DNA of 64,000 nucleotides from Trichomonas tenax (Eukaryota > Parabasalia > Trichomonadida > Trichomonadidae). The notes beneath the pieces were generated by a model. The model was not told where the DNA came from. It saw only the letters and a list, made by a program, of their open reading frames with translations, and did no database searches. Numbering within the stretch: the first letter of the stretch is position 1; each line of letters begins with the position of its first letter. The stretch covers positions 33,356-97,355 of the forward strand of contig JALKBU010000064.1 in assembly GCA_023091735.1 (NCBI GenBank). The letters are read 5' to 3'. Both the position numbers and the translations under genes were made by a program. This document shows, one piece after another, positions 1 to 10,199 of this stretch.

Positions 1-356
1 TATAAGATATAATGATTTTATGTTATAGAAACATAAATTAAGTAAAGATATCAAAGTACAACAATTTTGAGTCTCGGATATATTTTTCATTTAATAACCC
101 ATTATTTTAAGCATTTAGAAACGAACAAATCATTGTATTATCTGATAGTATACATGGTGAATTGATCTATAAAAAAATTCTTTGTTTCTATAATTTTATG
201 ATGTTGAATTACAGATTAAAATGAAAAAAAAAAAATAAATTTTAGTATTTCAAGTTTAACATGGTGATGAAAAGCTTATATTTAAAAGAAAAATGCATGA
301 AGTGGACTTCCAAAAATTTGAATCGGAAAAAATCGTGTTTTGTCACTTTTCAAAAA
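1..356. other. AT-rich spacer upstream of the TVP23-like gene
   Basis: No convincing coding frame is visible. An open frame runs in from 261 but its first 32 codons are K/N/F-rich and precede the probable initiator, so I treat them as untranslated. The last 14 bases hold the initiator of the next gene. Confidence 0.6.
343..350 (+). promoter_or_regulatory. Initiator (Inr) TCACTTTT of the TVP23-like gene
   Basis: TCACTTTT fits the trichomonad initiator TCA-Py-(T/A), in which the A is the transcription start. It lies 7 bases before the ATG at 357, the usual short trichomonad leader. The identical octamer stands 7 bases before the ATG at 20948. This position is the reason for choosing Met at 357. 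Confidence 0.65.
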
Positions 357-1595
357 ATGGAAAAAGAACGAAAAGCAATTGATGTAGAAGCAGGATCGCG
401 ACAATTGAAGGAGGAAAGTAACTCCTGCGACATGGTCCTTCATATTTTGTTTAATGCTTCGGGTCCTTTGCTGATGTTATGTTTTGGTTCTCTTCCTGTT
501 TATTTAATCGGATCATTAACACTCGTTTTGGTCTTGCTTGCTTCATATTTCACGAAAAATACATTTAGTTGGTCTCTCGTTGGAATTAAATATTATATCG
601 ATAAAAATCAACAACCAATTTTCCCACATATCATTTATAGTTCACGCCCATTACCTTTTGTGGCCACACTTTCACATTCTAACGCGTTTTGGCTTACACT
701 ATTCTTCTCTAACGTAACATTTTTGTTATTACTTTTCTCTTCATTATTCAGCGCGAATTATTCGAGATTGTTATTCATTTTCATTACAGAACTTATCAAC
801 GGACTAAATCTCCAGCTTCTCGTTGTCTGTCACGGCAGAACGAAAACAGCTTCAGACGCTGTCGCAAGAAATCTTCTTCTCGATCCACACGTTGAATTTC
901 AGAGTGTCATCGTCGAGGAGTCGAGTGATGATTTCAATCCCAACCTTCCACAAGTCAAAGAACCAGAGAAACTCGTCACTTCAGGTGGCATTGCAATCCC
1001 AGAGAAGTTTTTAGGTAAAGTACAAAATAAATCAGCACCAAAGGAACAAACGGAAGAACGGAAGCCTATTACAGTGATAACATCGAATGATACACCTAAA
1101 GTCGAACGAGTCGAAGCGGCTCCTGTAGTTCACACAGAGGCTAAAGTTGAAAAAGTCGAAGAAAAAGAGAAAGAGCCAGAAACAAAAGAAATCGAAGAAA
1201 TGCCACAGATCACAGAAGAGAAATTCAGCTTCCCATCATTCAATGAAGAGGAACCGCAGCCGGAAATCAAGCAGAAGACAGAAGAAGAGAAACCAAGTTT
1301 CCCAGATGCAGACTTTTCATCATTCAAGACGAATGCATTCGACAACAGTGGTTTCAACACATCCGCATTCGATAACGCACCATCAGCATCTTCGTTCCAG
1401 AACACAGACAGCTTCTCACGATTAGGTGGTGATGTTTTCGCAAAGTTCTCTTCAGACAAAGTTTCTGAGCCTCAACAAGAGACAACTTTCGGCGCCGATT
1501 TTAACATAATCGAAGATGACAACTTCCAAAACGACGACGATGATGAAGATGAAGAAGGCAACGACGATGATTTGCCTAGTATCGATTCATTCTAA
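357..1595 (+). CDS. TVP23-family Golgi membrane protein with a long acidic tail
   Basis: TVP23/FAM18 proteins are late-Golgi membrane proteins linked to vesicle traffic. The first ~170 residues carry four hydrophobic segments with family-like spacing: a first pair around LFNASGPLLMLCFG and LTLVLVLLASYFTKNTFSWSLVG, the loop with the family-style 'LVGIKYY', then a second pair after residue ~110. From residue ~180 the protein is hydrophilic, with E/K-rich stretches, F-S/T-rich repeats (FSSFKTNAF, DNSGFN) and a terminal run of Asp/Glu. This ~230-residue tail is not part of the usual ~200-residue family protein and could be an adaptor- or coat-binding extension; neighbouring adaptin genes make that attractive but it is inference. 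The start at 357 is chosen from the initiator at 343; an upstream in-frame ATG at 261 would add 32 basic residues. Confidence 0.7.
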   Translation: MEKERKAIDVEAGSRQLKEESNSCDMVLHILFNASGPLLMLCFGSLPVYLIGSLTLVLVLLASYFTKNTFSWSLVGIKYYIDKNQQPIFPHIIYSSRPLPFVATLSHSNAFWLTLFFSNVTFLLLLFSSLFSANYSRLLFIFITELINGLNLQLLVVCHGRTKTASDAVARNLLLDPHVEFQSVIVEESSDDFNPNLPQVKEPEKLVTSGGIAIPEKFLGKVQNKSAPKEQTEERKPITVITSNDTPKVERVEAAPVVHTEAKVEKVEEKEKEPETKEIEEMPQITEEKFSFPSFNEEEPQPEIKQKTEEEKPSFPDADFSSFKTNAFDNSGFNTSAFDNAPSASSFQNTDSFSRLGGDVFAKFSSDKVSEPQQETTFGADFNIIEDDNFQNDDDDEDEEGNDDDLPSIDSF

Positions 1596-2199
1596 TCAAG
1601 ATAGATTGCTTTGTTTTGTATTGCTATATTTTATAAAATTATCTATTAATTTATTAATGAAGTCATTAGGAATTCTTATGATAATAATCTTTGTAATTTT
1701 ATTCAAAATTCATTTTTTCTATTAACAAATTTTAATTACATCATCTATGCAATAAATTCTTCGTCATGGAGTTCATTTGTGGCAATAAAACATTGATAAT
1801 GGAAATCTGTATCAAAAATACTGATTAATCCAATATCATAACATTGAAAAAATTGGAATTATAATGATGATTAATTATGACTGATTGATACTATATGTCA
1901 ATAATTGTTTATCATTAGTGCCTTTAATTGTTACTCTCTGAAATTACTTATCTATGGATTTTCTATTGTATTATTATTATATTAATAACAATACTAAAAT
2001 ATATATATTTTTTGTATTCATAAATTTAAACAGCAAACACTTCAAATCAATAGTGATATGATCTATCATAATCCAATAAGCTTAAATATTATTTGGAGAA
2101 TTCTAAAAAATTGTAACATTTTAGCAGGATGTAACATGAGTTATTGTATCAAGAAACGATAAAATAGCTTTGAATAATGAATGACTAAGGACTGTTATT
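1596..2199. other. AT-rich spacer without a recognisable gene
   Basis: Downstream of the TVP23-like gene the sequence is about three quarters A+T, with short homopolymers and TA runs (around 1990-2010). I see no long frame, RNA gene or clear repeat. A short frame at 1516-1725 is a shadow of the acidic tail that runs on into spacer. Confidence 0.5.
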
Positions 2200-4579
2200 T
2201 CATCTAAATGATACTTGAATCATTGTGTCTAAAAAGGAAAGAAATACTTTTAACAAATAATTATAAAGAACAGTTTCCTCATTAACTTTGATTACCTGAA
2301 CAGGAATTGTGAAAAATGTTGATTGATTATATGATGGAAGAACTTTGACTATGTGAGAATGTTGAATTATTAAATATCCCAAAATGTCATCAATATGATG
2401 GTCGTTTTCTTCAGTTCCAATATATTATTTCTAAGTCAGGGTTAGATCTAAATGCAGGGAGAATCGTACTGACATTGTTGCCAATGTATATTGTTTTCAA
2501 ATTTTCTGGGATTTCTATGGAAGGCAAACAACAACAAATTTGGCATGAATTAGGTATTTAAATACTAGTGATGTTAGTTGAATCAAAAGCGTTTAAATGT
2601 ATTATCTTCATATTAGAAGAAAACGAAATTGTTGTTAAACTCGAACAATGGCCGAAAACTCTTTCGTCAATCATCTCCAAACGTGATGGTAATTAAATAT
2701 ACTTTAAGGAAGAATCAGAAAATGCATATATTCCAATTGCAGTAACTGAGTCTGGTATTTCAATAGAAGTAATGGATGCCCCACTGAATGCTGACTTTCC
2801 TATTTTATTGAGATTAGGTGGGAGTAATAAAGTGGTTAATAAATCACAATAGAATAAAAACCGATCAGGTATTTCTGTAATAGAATCTGGAATATTAATT
2901 GAATGTAAAGAATAACAACCCTCAAAAGCACTACACCCTAAAAACTCAATGGAATCTGGCAAATCAATTTCTTGAAGTAAATCGCAACTACTGAACGAAT
3001 TTTCACCAATTGATTTAAGTTTTTCAGTATGCGAAACTTTTATTATAGATTAGAACAACTATAAAATGCATTATAATCAATTTGTGAAATATGAGAGAGG
3101 TCAATTTCCTCAAGATTGTAACAATAATAGAAACACAATTTTGGAATAACTGAAATATTATTGCTTAAAACAATTTTATGTGTAGCACATAAATAAAAAC
3201 CTAAGGGCTGAATTTCATTAATGTTATCGTCCAGGGCTATAATTTCTTCTTGAAAGCCTTGATACTGTAAAGGTAATATACAATGAGGCCTTCTTGGAAA
3301 TTCAGAGATAACAAGATTATACCAATTTGTGTATTGATCAAGATTTCTTCGATCAATTTCGAAAGTAAAATTTTGGGATTCATAAAACGATAAAACTCCA
3401 ATTGATTTGATAGTACTTGGTAAATAAACTGAAGTAAGAGATCTGCATTTAGAAAATGCCAAATCATCTACAGTTTCCATTTCTTCTGAAATTGCAATGT
3501 ATTTTTTAATGCCATTTTTTTACAAGAACAATTCTTCCTCTTTCGATTTTTTCGATGGTGGACCACTCACAGAAACATGGGAAAAGCCTTTTACACGATG
3601 GAGGAAATTCGATGTTTAATGACTCTGAAAATGCATACATTTCGATGGTATTAATAGTATCAGGAATAGAAATTGATAACCCATAACAACCTGAAAATGC
3701 ATAAGCTCCTATTTCTTCCAAATTACCAAGAATATTAACTGTTGACAATAAATAACATTCACAGAAAGCAGCGCCATTATCGATAATCTTTACATTTTGT
3801 GGGCCGTCAATTGACTGTAGTTTGCGACATTTATAAAATAGCTATTGACTTATTATAGAGATGCTTGTTGGAAGTATTATTTCCTGCAAACCGCATTCAG
3901 AAAAAGCACTGCCTTCAATGCAATCAACAGTTGATGGAATATTAATCGTTGATAAATTTTTTCAACCAGAAAACGCATATTCTCGTATAGTTTTAATATT
4001 TGAATTAATATGAACGGTGTTCAAACTTTGTGAATATCCGAACAGCAGTGAAGCAATTTCCTCTATCTGACAATCAATTTCAATATTTACTATTTTAGTG
4101 TCAGAAAAAGCACCACTTCCGATATATTTCACAGAGTTTGGAATATTGATTTCAGCCAATTGGCTAAATCGAAATGAATAATCTCCAATGAAAGTAACAC
4201 CGGATGGGATGTCTATACTAGTGATAGCAGTGGCAACAAATGCCCTAGGTCCAATTTTAATCAAAGAGTTAGGTAAATTAATATATATATATATATATAT
4301 AAATATAATCCAACTTTTCACATCCGTCAAAACTGTAATCGCCAATTGTCTCTATTCCTTCACATAATGTAATATGAATGAGTTCTCTACAATCATAAAA
4401 ACAATATGATGGAATTCGTTTAAAACTTCTTGAAAGTTTGACATATTTGAGGCTACTGTTTTTGCTGAATACGCTGTATAAATATTCACTGGTAATTTCA
4501 TAATGGTCATCCTCAATGAGGATGACATCCAAACATTTACAAAAAAATGACTCTTTTTCAATACATTAGAATTTGCCAA
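2200..4579 (-). pseudogene. Decayed BspA-like leucine-rich-repeat surface protein
   Basis: On the minus strand, consecutive fragments at about 4532-4278, 4345-3962, 3748-3506, 3480-3043, 2962-2693 and 2680-2440 all read the TpLRR/LRR_5 repeat typical of BspA-like proteins: I-P-x-S-V/I-x-x-I-G-x-x-A-F-x-x-C/S-x-x-L-x-x-I (for example IEIPDSVTAIGIYAFSDSS). BspA-like proteins form one of the largest surface families of trichomonads. The frame is broken repeatedly: a TA microsatellite at about 4280-4303 adds an Ile-Tyr run and ends the first fragment, and there are in-frame stops such as a TAA in the block near 2565. The first fragment has no ATG at its 5' end. A last frame at 2200-2382 may be the C-terminal tail. 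Breakage is too frequent for a sequencing artefact, so I call it a dead copy. Confidence 0.8.
4280..4303. repeat. (TA)n microsatellite inside the BspA-like pseudogene
   Basis: An uninterrupted TA dinucleotide run of about 22-24 bases lies exactly at the junction of two BspA-like frames. On the minus strand it reads as alternating Tyr-Ile, which is foreign to the leucine-rich repeat, so it appears to have expanded within the gene and shifted the frame. Confidence 0.75.
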
Positions 4580-4954
4580 AAGAAACCATAGAAAGATTCA
4601 AAGCAAAACATATCTTTTATGATTTCATAAAAATATATTTGCTCATTGATCTATGAAGAAGCAAGATTCGTGAAATGTATCATTTTTAATGCAATGGCAG
4701 CATCTTCATAAATCAATGAATTTGAATTTGATATCTTTTGAAATCGCGAATAATAAGAAAGCAATATATAGAAAACATTGAGTATATTATTTCCATGAAG
4801 TTTATACTTGAAATAGATTCATATTTTGATAATAAATTAAATCAAGAATGATGATTTTTGCATATTTGGTATTTGCATAGCCTATTATATCTAAATCTAA
4901 AACAAAAACGCGGAAATAGAAAAAAATATGTAACAAAAAGTGACATCATCAGTA
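4580..4954. other. AT-rich spacer
   Basis: No coding frame or RNA gene is evident. The last bases before 4955 contain TCATCAGT, a weak match to the trichomonad initiator, next to the start of the bromodomain-like gene. Confidence 0.4.
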
Positions 4955-5611
4955 ATGGATTATCAGCACAAAATTATTGCGAATGAAATAATGACGGAAT
5001 TATACAAACACCCGATAACACTTTCGATGCGGAAAATTGCGAAAGGCAGCAATGCAACTATCGACTTAGACACGATCAAACAGAAATTAAAATCGAATAG
5101 TTACCAAAATCTCGCGGCTATGTGCAACGATTTGGACGTAGTTTGGTCGGAGCTGCCCAAGCGCCAGGACAGCAATGAAGCAAACAAAATTGCGAGCGAA
5201 TGCATAAAGATTTTGGGTAAATTAAGGAATAAGTACGATATATCCGAACTTCCTCAGTGGTGCAACGTTGTATATAAAGTGAGGGGACTTTTGACAAATG
5301 TTATGACTCAGCTGCCTGAAGAATTAACACAAGCAATTCCTTCCATCGGAAAAGCGAAGCCTATCAAACCAAGCCGCTCCGGAATGAATGAACGCGAGAT
5401 GTACAACTTCTTACATGCGAGTAGCATGATAAAGAAAGATGAGGACCATCGCGAGATGATAAGAATTGTAAATGAAATGCAAACGGATATTGATTGTAGC
5501 TCGCAGGACGTTAACGTGAATGTTAATGATCTCAATGCTGACACTGCGGAAGCGCTTAAAAACTTTATGAGAACGACATTGGAAAAGCAGGGATTACGCT
5601 ATCCAGAGTAA
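4955..5611 (+). CDS. Compact BET-like protein: divergent bromodomain plus ET-like domain
   Basis: The first ~85 residues resemble a shortened bromodomain: a helix with MTELYKHPITL, then IDLDTIKQKLKSNSYQNLAAMCNDLDVVW, which matches the canonical 'P-M-D-L-x-T-I-K-x-K-L-x-x-x-x-Y-x-x-x-x-x-F-x-x-D' pattern, followed by a last helix. The segment that should carry the acetyl-lysine-binding Asn and preceding Tyr reads ELPKRQDSNEANKI, so the pocket may be degenerate. Residues ~140-218 resemble the extraterminal (NET/ET) domain of BET proteins: a helix with EDHREMIRIVNEMQ, then VNVNVNDLNADTAEALKNFM, matching 'I-E-I-D-x-x-x-L-x-x-x-T-L-R-E-L'. BET proteins read acetylated histones and recruit chromatin factors in the nucleus. 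At 218 residues this is far shorter than animal or yeast BETs. The open frame begins at a GTG 15 bases upstream; 4955 is the first ATG. Confidence 0.6.
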   Translation: MDYQHKIIANEIMTELYKHPITLSMRKIAKGSNATIDLDTIKQKLKSNSYQNLAAMCNDLDVVWSELPKRQDSNEANKIASECIKILGKLRNKYDISELPQWCNVVYKVRGLLTNVMTQLPEELTQAIPSIGKAKPIKPSRSGMNEREMYNFLHASSMIKKDEDHREMIRIVNEMQTDIDCSSQDVNVNVNDLNADTAEALKNFMRTTLEKQGLRYPE

Positions 5612-5936
5612 TAATTTTACATGTAGTTCCTTAATATTTTATGTATTTGTGATAAAAATCAAAATTAATCTGTATCCTAAATTAAATTAGCAAAACTTTC
5701 CTTTTAAGATCCCACAATATAAAACTAATCACTAAACTATATGCCCATGTATATATTCTATGAAATGATCGTTTTTTCAAAAACATTCAAAAATTATAAA
5801 AATATTTTGAATTTAATCAATTATTTCATTATGTAAAAGATTGAATCAAGAATTATAGTATAAATAAGCCCCTTGGTATTTAATAATCAATTCAAAAAAA
5901 AATATCATCTAATATATAATAAAAAAAATAGGTGAA
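5612..5936. other. AT-rich spacer between convergent genes
   Basis: Separates the 3' ends of the BET-like gene (plus strand) and the adaptin gene (minus strand). It is A/T-rich with poly-A runs close to 5885-5930 and no coding frame; it should contain both polyadenylation sites, which I cannot place with confidence. Confidence 0.45.
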
Positions 5937-8369
5937 TTACTTAGAAGCAAGGATAGCTGAAGCGCTTGCTGTAACGACAGGAAGTAACTGAGGCGCGTTA
6001 GTCTTGAAAGAGACAGAGAAGTTCTCTCCATGGGTTGTCACTTCACAAACAAAGTGTGCTTCGCCAAGAGCGAACTGATACCAGCTTTTCTGCTGCTCGC
6101 TGTTTTTTCCGACATAGAAGACGTTCATCTTAGCAAGCTGCTCCTTGGCAGCAACTGTTTCACGCTCAACATCGCATGTAGCCTCGCTTGTGAACTGAGC
6201 GAATGCCTGTCTGAATCCTTCCTGTCCATTGTCACCATCCTTTGATAAGAAGTTCTCGACTGGGATTCTGTCAACACCGTAGACAGCTCCTGTGCCCATC
6301 TTAACAGCCATCATCAACTCTGTCTTATCGAAGTTGATGGCACTGGAATTGACGGTGATTGGGATTGCTACTTCGCAAACATCCTGTGGAGAAAGCTTTT
6401 CTGGGAAGTCGCCTTTGCCGGAAACAGTCATGCCGATGGCGTTGACGTTCAAGGCGAAGTCGAATCCTGAAACATCGTTCTGAGTCTTGTTGACAATTCT
6501 CAAGTAAATGTTAGAAGCATCGTAATCAGCGAACAAATCGATGATGGAGCTGTCGTTGAGTCTGACCTGGTGCCAGTCATGGATGTTCTCGTCGTCGATA
6601 TCGTTATCCTGCTCTGGAACGTATCTAACACGTCTGACGAAGTCAGATGGAACGATGTGTAAAACACCAGAAACTGTACCCATGTTCTTGATCAACTCGG
6701 CTAAAATGTGTGGCTCGAAGTTGACGCCGGAGTGGACAACTGTTGACTTCGGGAAGACAATGATCTTCTTGGCGATGGCTGGATCGTTGGATAAGATTCT
6801 CCAGTAAACAACAGCTCTGTTCTTAACATCTGGGAAGTTACCTTCCTTTGTAGCTTCGTTCAAGATGTACTGAAGCTGATCCTGTATCTGTTCTGGTCTC
6901 TCAAGGTAAGCCTTGACTAAAGCTGTGAGAAGCTGCAACTGAACGATCTGCTGTTCATCGTGGAATGTCTCTAAGTATGTGTCAAGAATCTCATCGACGT
7001 TATCGATGTGCTTGCAGTATTCACCAAGGATCCAGATGGCTGAAGCCTTGGCACGTGGCTCTTTGATCATTTCGAGGTTGGAGCAAACATTGGAAATGAT
7101 ACCTTCGAACTCGCCTGGGAACTTTCTTAAGATGTCGCATGTGACGCAGACGGCTTCTTCGATAGCATAATCAGCCTTACCCTGGACGAGGCTTGTGAGG
7201 ATGTCAACGCAGCGGCGTGCAGCGCTCTCGATCTTGATGGCAATCTGACCAATTGCGCGAATTGATTTTCTAACGAAAGCAACATCAACTGCATTGCAGT
7301 ACTCCTGGAACTCATCGAGTACGAGCTTAGCTGACCTTGTGTTGCAGATTGTGATGATAATATCTAATTTCTCCATCTTGATGTAAGATAGATCGTTGTA
7401 CTTGCAGAAAAATACGCGAATTTCCTTTGAGAGAGCCTTTGGATACTTCTGGACGAATAATGAGAGAGTTCTGAGAACGACATATTGAATTTCTGGTTCG
7501 GCCGATGTGACGAGTGTGATGAATGGTGGAATGATCTGTGGGAAGAGCTCCTTTGTGTCTCTGTTGTCTGTTTCCAAGAACATGAAAATGCATCTGAATG
7601 AGCCAATGACGACGGCTGGATTTGAGTGCTTCAGGAATGGAATCAAACGGTCAATAAGGAACGAGGCGTCTTCCTTAGACTCTGGAGTGTATCTTGCGAG
7701 AGCGTCGAAGAGCACAGTCATGCATTCCTCGCTGCAAGAAGATAAAGCGGACAAAATCGGACCAATTGTTTCAGAATTGAGCTTGAAAATTGGCGTTGTC
7801 CTTCTCTCGTTGATTTCGAAGATTGCGGCCGTTGTATTTGAAACGACGAGCGGATTATCGTCATTCAAAAGTTTGAGGAGATCCTTGAATAAATTAGCGT
7901 TTTCGACAGCTTCTGGAATGACTTCGTAGAGTTTTGCAACACCGTATGTCGCCGTCTTGCGAACATATGGATCAGAATCTTGTAAACAGCGTTTAAGTGG
8001 CTGAATCATATGTTCAGCGACACTTTCGAGTTTAATTCTGCACATTGTGCGGACAGCGAGTGCCCTGACGATCGGATTGAAGTCCTGTGAGTCCTGAATG
8101 AAGGTATTGACGGCCATAATCGCTTGTTCAGGTTCTTGGATCGAATAGTGAACGAGGTACAAATACGCGAGTTTCTTGAGCTCTAAGTCGGACGTTTTGA
8201 CGCATCGAAGCATGGATGCGAATAATGTGCAAACATTTTCACCACTTCTCATGAGAAAGACGGTCCTTTTCGCTGCCTTCTTCCTCGCGGTTGGATCGTT
8301 GCCTTCGAGCTGCGCGCGAAGTGGATTTATTTCGTTTTTTGCTTCTCCATCAAAGAGCGAAGAAGTCAT
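5937..8369 (-). CDS. Beta-adaptin, large subunit of an AP-1/AP-2 clathrin adaptor
   Basis: Beta-adaptin is a large subunit of the clathrin adaptors AP-1 (trans-Golgi/endosome) and AP-2 (plasma membrane). The first ~560 residues are the HEAT-like adaptin trunk, with signature stretches DLELKKLAYLYLVHYS, QAIMAVNTFIQD, NPIVRALAVRTMCRI and SDPYVRKTATYGVAKLYEV. A very short linker leads to a two-part ear: an alpha-adaptinC2-type sandwich and a C-terminal platform subdomain ending APQLLPVVTASASAIL. The clathrin-binding hinge is unusually short and I see no clear clathrin box. The frame is open to an ATG at 8558, which would add 63 residues unlike any beta-adaptin; the ATG at 8367-8369 (MTSSLFDGEAKNEI) gives a family-like N terminus and is preferred. 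AP-1 and AP-2 cannot be told apart by eye; many protists use one beta for both. Confidence 0.9.
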   Translation of the reverse strand: MTSSLFDGEAKNEINPLRAQLEGNDPTARKKAAKRTVFLMRSGENVCTLFASMLRCVKTSDLELKKLAYLYLVHYSIQEPEQAIMAVNTFIQDSQDFNPIVRALAVRTMCRIKLESVAEHMIQPLKRCLQDSDPYVRKTATYGVAKLYEVIPEAVENANLFKDLLKLLNDDNPLVVSNTTAAIFEINERRTTPIFKLNSETIGPILSALSSCSEECMTVLFDALARYTPESKEDASFLIDRLIPFLKHSNPAVVIGSFRCIFMFLETDNRDTKELFPQIIPPFITLVTSAEPEIQYVVLRTLSLFVQKYPKALSKEIRVFFCKYNDLSYIKMEKLDIIITICNTRSAKLVLDEFQEYCNAVDVAFVRKSIRAIGQIAIKIESAARRCVDILTSLVQGKADYAIEEAVCVTCDILRKFPGEFEGIISNVCSNLEMIKEPRAKASAIWILGEYCKHIDNVDEILDTYLETFHDEQQIVQLQLLTALVKAYLERPEQIQDQLQYILNEATKEGNFPDVKNRAVVYWRILSNDPAIAKKIIVFPKSTVVHSGVNFEPHILAELIKNMGTVSGVLHIVPSDFVRRVRYVPEQDNDIDDENIHDWHQVRLNDSSIIDLFADYDASNIYLRIVNKTQNDVSGFDFALNVNAIGMTVSGKGDFPEKLSPQDVCEVAIPITVNSSAINFDKTELMMAVKMGTGAVYGVDRIPVENFLSKDGDNGQEGFRQAFAQFTSEATCDVERETVAAKEQLAKMNVFYVGKNSEQQKSWYQFALGEAHFVCEVTTHGENFSVSFKTNAPQLLPVVTASASAILASK

Positions 8370-8752
8370 TGTTAGGAATTGAGGGGTGTGTTCAGATATC
8401 TTCTCGTGATATTCCATCTCGTTTTCTTTATTTTTGAGCTTTTTATTGCATTCTAAAGCTACCAATTTATGGATGTGCGCACTGAGTATTTTTTGATGCG
8501 GATTTTGCAGATTTACAGATCGCATCAAGAACTCGAAAACCCCCAAATATTCATTCATTGCCCTGCAATACTTAAACTACCACCTGATAAAATTTGATAA
8601 ACCCTATCTATTATCACCCCCTTTTTTCTCCTATTTCCCCTGTTTTATCCAAGAAAAGCATCCCCTTTATATTGATTTATACCACTTTTTAACCATTGAT
8701 CTCCCTCATTTTTGTGTTCTAACCCTGTATTTTTCCTAAAAAGTGATGAATT

Positions 8753-8779
8753 GCGCATGCGCTGCACCTATCATGATAG
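8753..8779. repeat. Pair of short perfect palindromes (GCGCATGCGC and CTATCATGATAG)
   Basis: A 10-bp palindrome GCGCATGCGC at 8753-8762 and a 12-bp palindrome CTATCATGATAG at 8768-8779 are separated by five bases, about 390 bases upstream of the preferred beta-adaptin start. They are possible dimeric protein-binding sites; no function is shown. Confidence 0.4.
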
Positions 8780-8929
8780 CGGTATTGCAAATAGCTCATA
8801 TAAAGGAATGGCAACAAAAAATGGGATATTTAACGAGAATCTTTTGAGATAATTTTGATTTTCTTATATTGTATATATGATTAAAGAATTGTAATATACA
8901 CATCTATGCAATATGAATGGCAGTTAATT

Positions 8930-9190
8930 TTTAGTTTGAAACACATGATTAAAATTATCATAGGAATTTGAAATTGTGAGGAATAAAAAGACGGAATCAA
9001 CTATAATTGAATATTATAGTTTGAAGGACTAACTACCAAATAAAGAAAACTACAAGTATCCTGTGATGAGTTTGCAAGCTCTCTTTAGCAGCTGATATTA
9101 GAGTACAATACTCACATAAATGCTGCCAGTAATCTTTTGCTTTTATTTTAAATAGCATCAAGATTTTTAATAAAATAAAATATATATTTT
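8930..9190. repeat. Diverged copy of the repeat at 12470-12700
   Basis: The two stretches share ordered blocks in the same orientation: CATAGGAATT, AAATTGTGAG, TATAATTGAATA, GTATCCTGTGAT, GCCAGTAA and TTGCTTTTATTTTAAATAG, followed by TCAAGATTTT. Minus-strand translation gives a frame of 67 residues at 9033-9236 (KILMLFKIKAKDYWQHL) that is broken in the other copy. It is probably a relic of a duplicated gene or its 3' flank. Confidence 0.55.
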
Positions 9191-9342
9191 TGAAAACATT
9201 CATTTTTCCATTAAAAACAGTAAAATTAATCAACACTATAAACTTTTAGACTGCTTATGTTTAAAATATGGTATATAGCTATAATATGAGGGGCTGCTCC
9301 TCAGGGTCCTTGTCACTTTTGGGTGCATGCTTTCCAAAAATC

Positions 9343-9375
9343 GTGCGCATTGGCCTTAAAAAGGCCAATGCGCAC
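9343..9375. repeat. Perfect 15-bp GC-rich hairpin
   Basis: GTGCGCATTGGCCTT (9343-9357) is followed by AAA and then by its exact reverse complement (9361-9375). It sits in the only GC-rich island of this spacer, next to a TCACTTTT octamer at about 9313 that has no gene after it. Confidence 0.8.
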
Positions 9376-10199
9376 AACCATATTACCAATTAAGCTGGTT
9401 TCGTTTAATGTGAAAAATCGTTTTTAATATTTGACCGAAATTGAAAATTTTACTGATATTTTTGATTATAATATCTTTCGCTACATAAAAACGCTTAGAA
9501 AAGGTTGTGTTTGGATTATGATTTACTTGTCAGATTTCATTATTACATGACAAAATATTTTCCATTCTTCAATTCTATTGACTTAAATTATAGTTTAAGA
9601 AGATTTAAAGTTACATTTATTCTGTCCATAATGTACAGTATCATGTACTTGAATATCCATAAATAATTTTATGATATGAAATAAATTCTATTTAAATATT
9701 AAACATATCAATCAATATCCATTCGTTGGTTGCTTTAGAATTTAAATAGCAAAGCTTCTAATTGAAAGATCTATTTCATCAATTATAATTAAACAATATT
9801 GAGCTCTATTCCAATTACAATTAATTAGTAATTTACACAATTTGAAAGTTTTAATTACTAAAATTGCATTATAAGGAATATATTTTTCAATATCAGTTTA
9901 TACTTAAATTGAGTTAACATGCTTTTAGTATTGTGTAATATGACATCTGTATATCTCAATGCCAAAGAGATATTGATCAGAATGCAAAATAAAATATTGA
10001 TGAATGATGAATTCTATGAAATTGAACAAAAATTCTGTTACTTTTTGAATATATTTATGGAATTGTGTCTAAATATAATTTAATTTTTCATGATAAAATT
10101 TGCGGTAGAAAAAAATGAAAAATATAATATCTACTAAAACAACAGATCCTAAAAATGCGAAAATATCAAATTTGAGATGGTCAGTTCGCTTTTAAAAAA

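Larger units (their letters stand above)
8370..10199. other. Long spacer between the two adaptin genes, holding palindromes and a repeat copy
   Basis: No intact gene. The first 330 bases upstream of the beta-adaptin start are rich in C/T tracts on the plus strand (G/A on the gene strand). Two short palindromes stand at 8753-8762 and 8768-8779. A diverged copy of a repeat also found at about 12470-12700 covers roughly 8930-9190. A GC-rich island with a perfect hairpin is at 9290-9410. The rest, 9420-10199, is AT-rich and shows nothing I recognise. Confidence 0.55.

Noticed and set aside
7127..7606. Several 60-90 codon frames inside the beta-adaptin gene
   Set aside because: All are shadows of the adaptin frame with Ser/Arg/His-rich composition.
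8370..8558. 63-residue N-terminal extension of beta-adaptin
   Set aside because: Unlike any beta-adaptin start; the internal Met at 8369 gives the expected N terminus. It remains formally possible.
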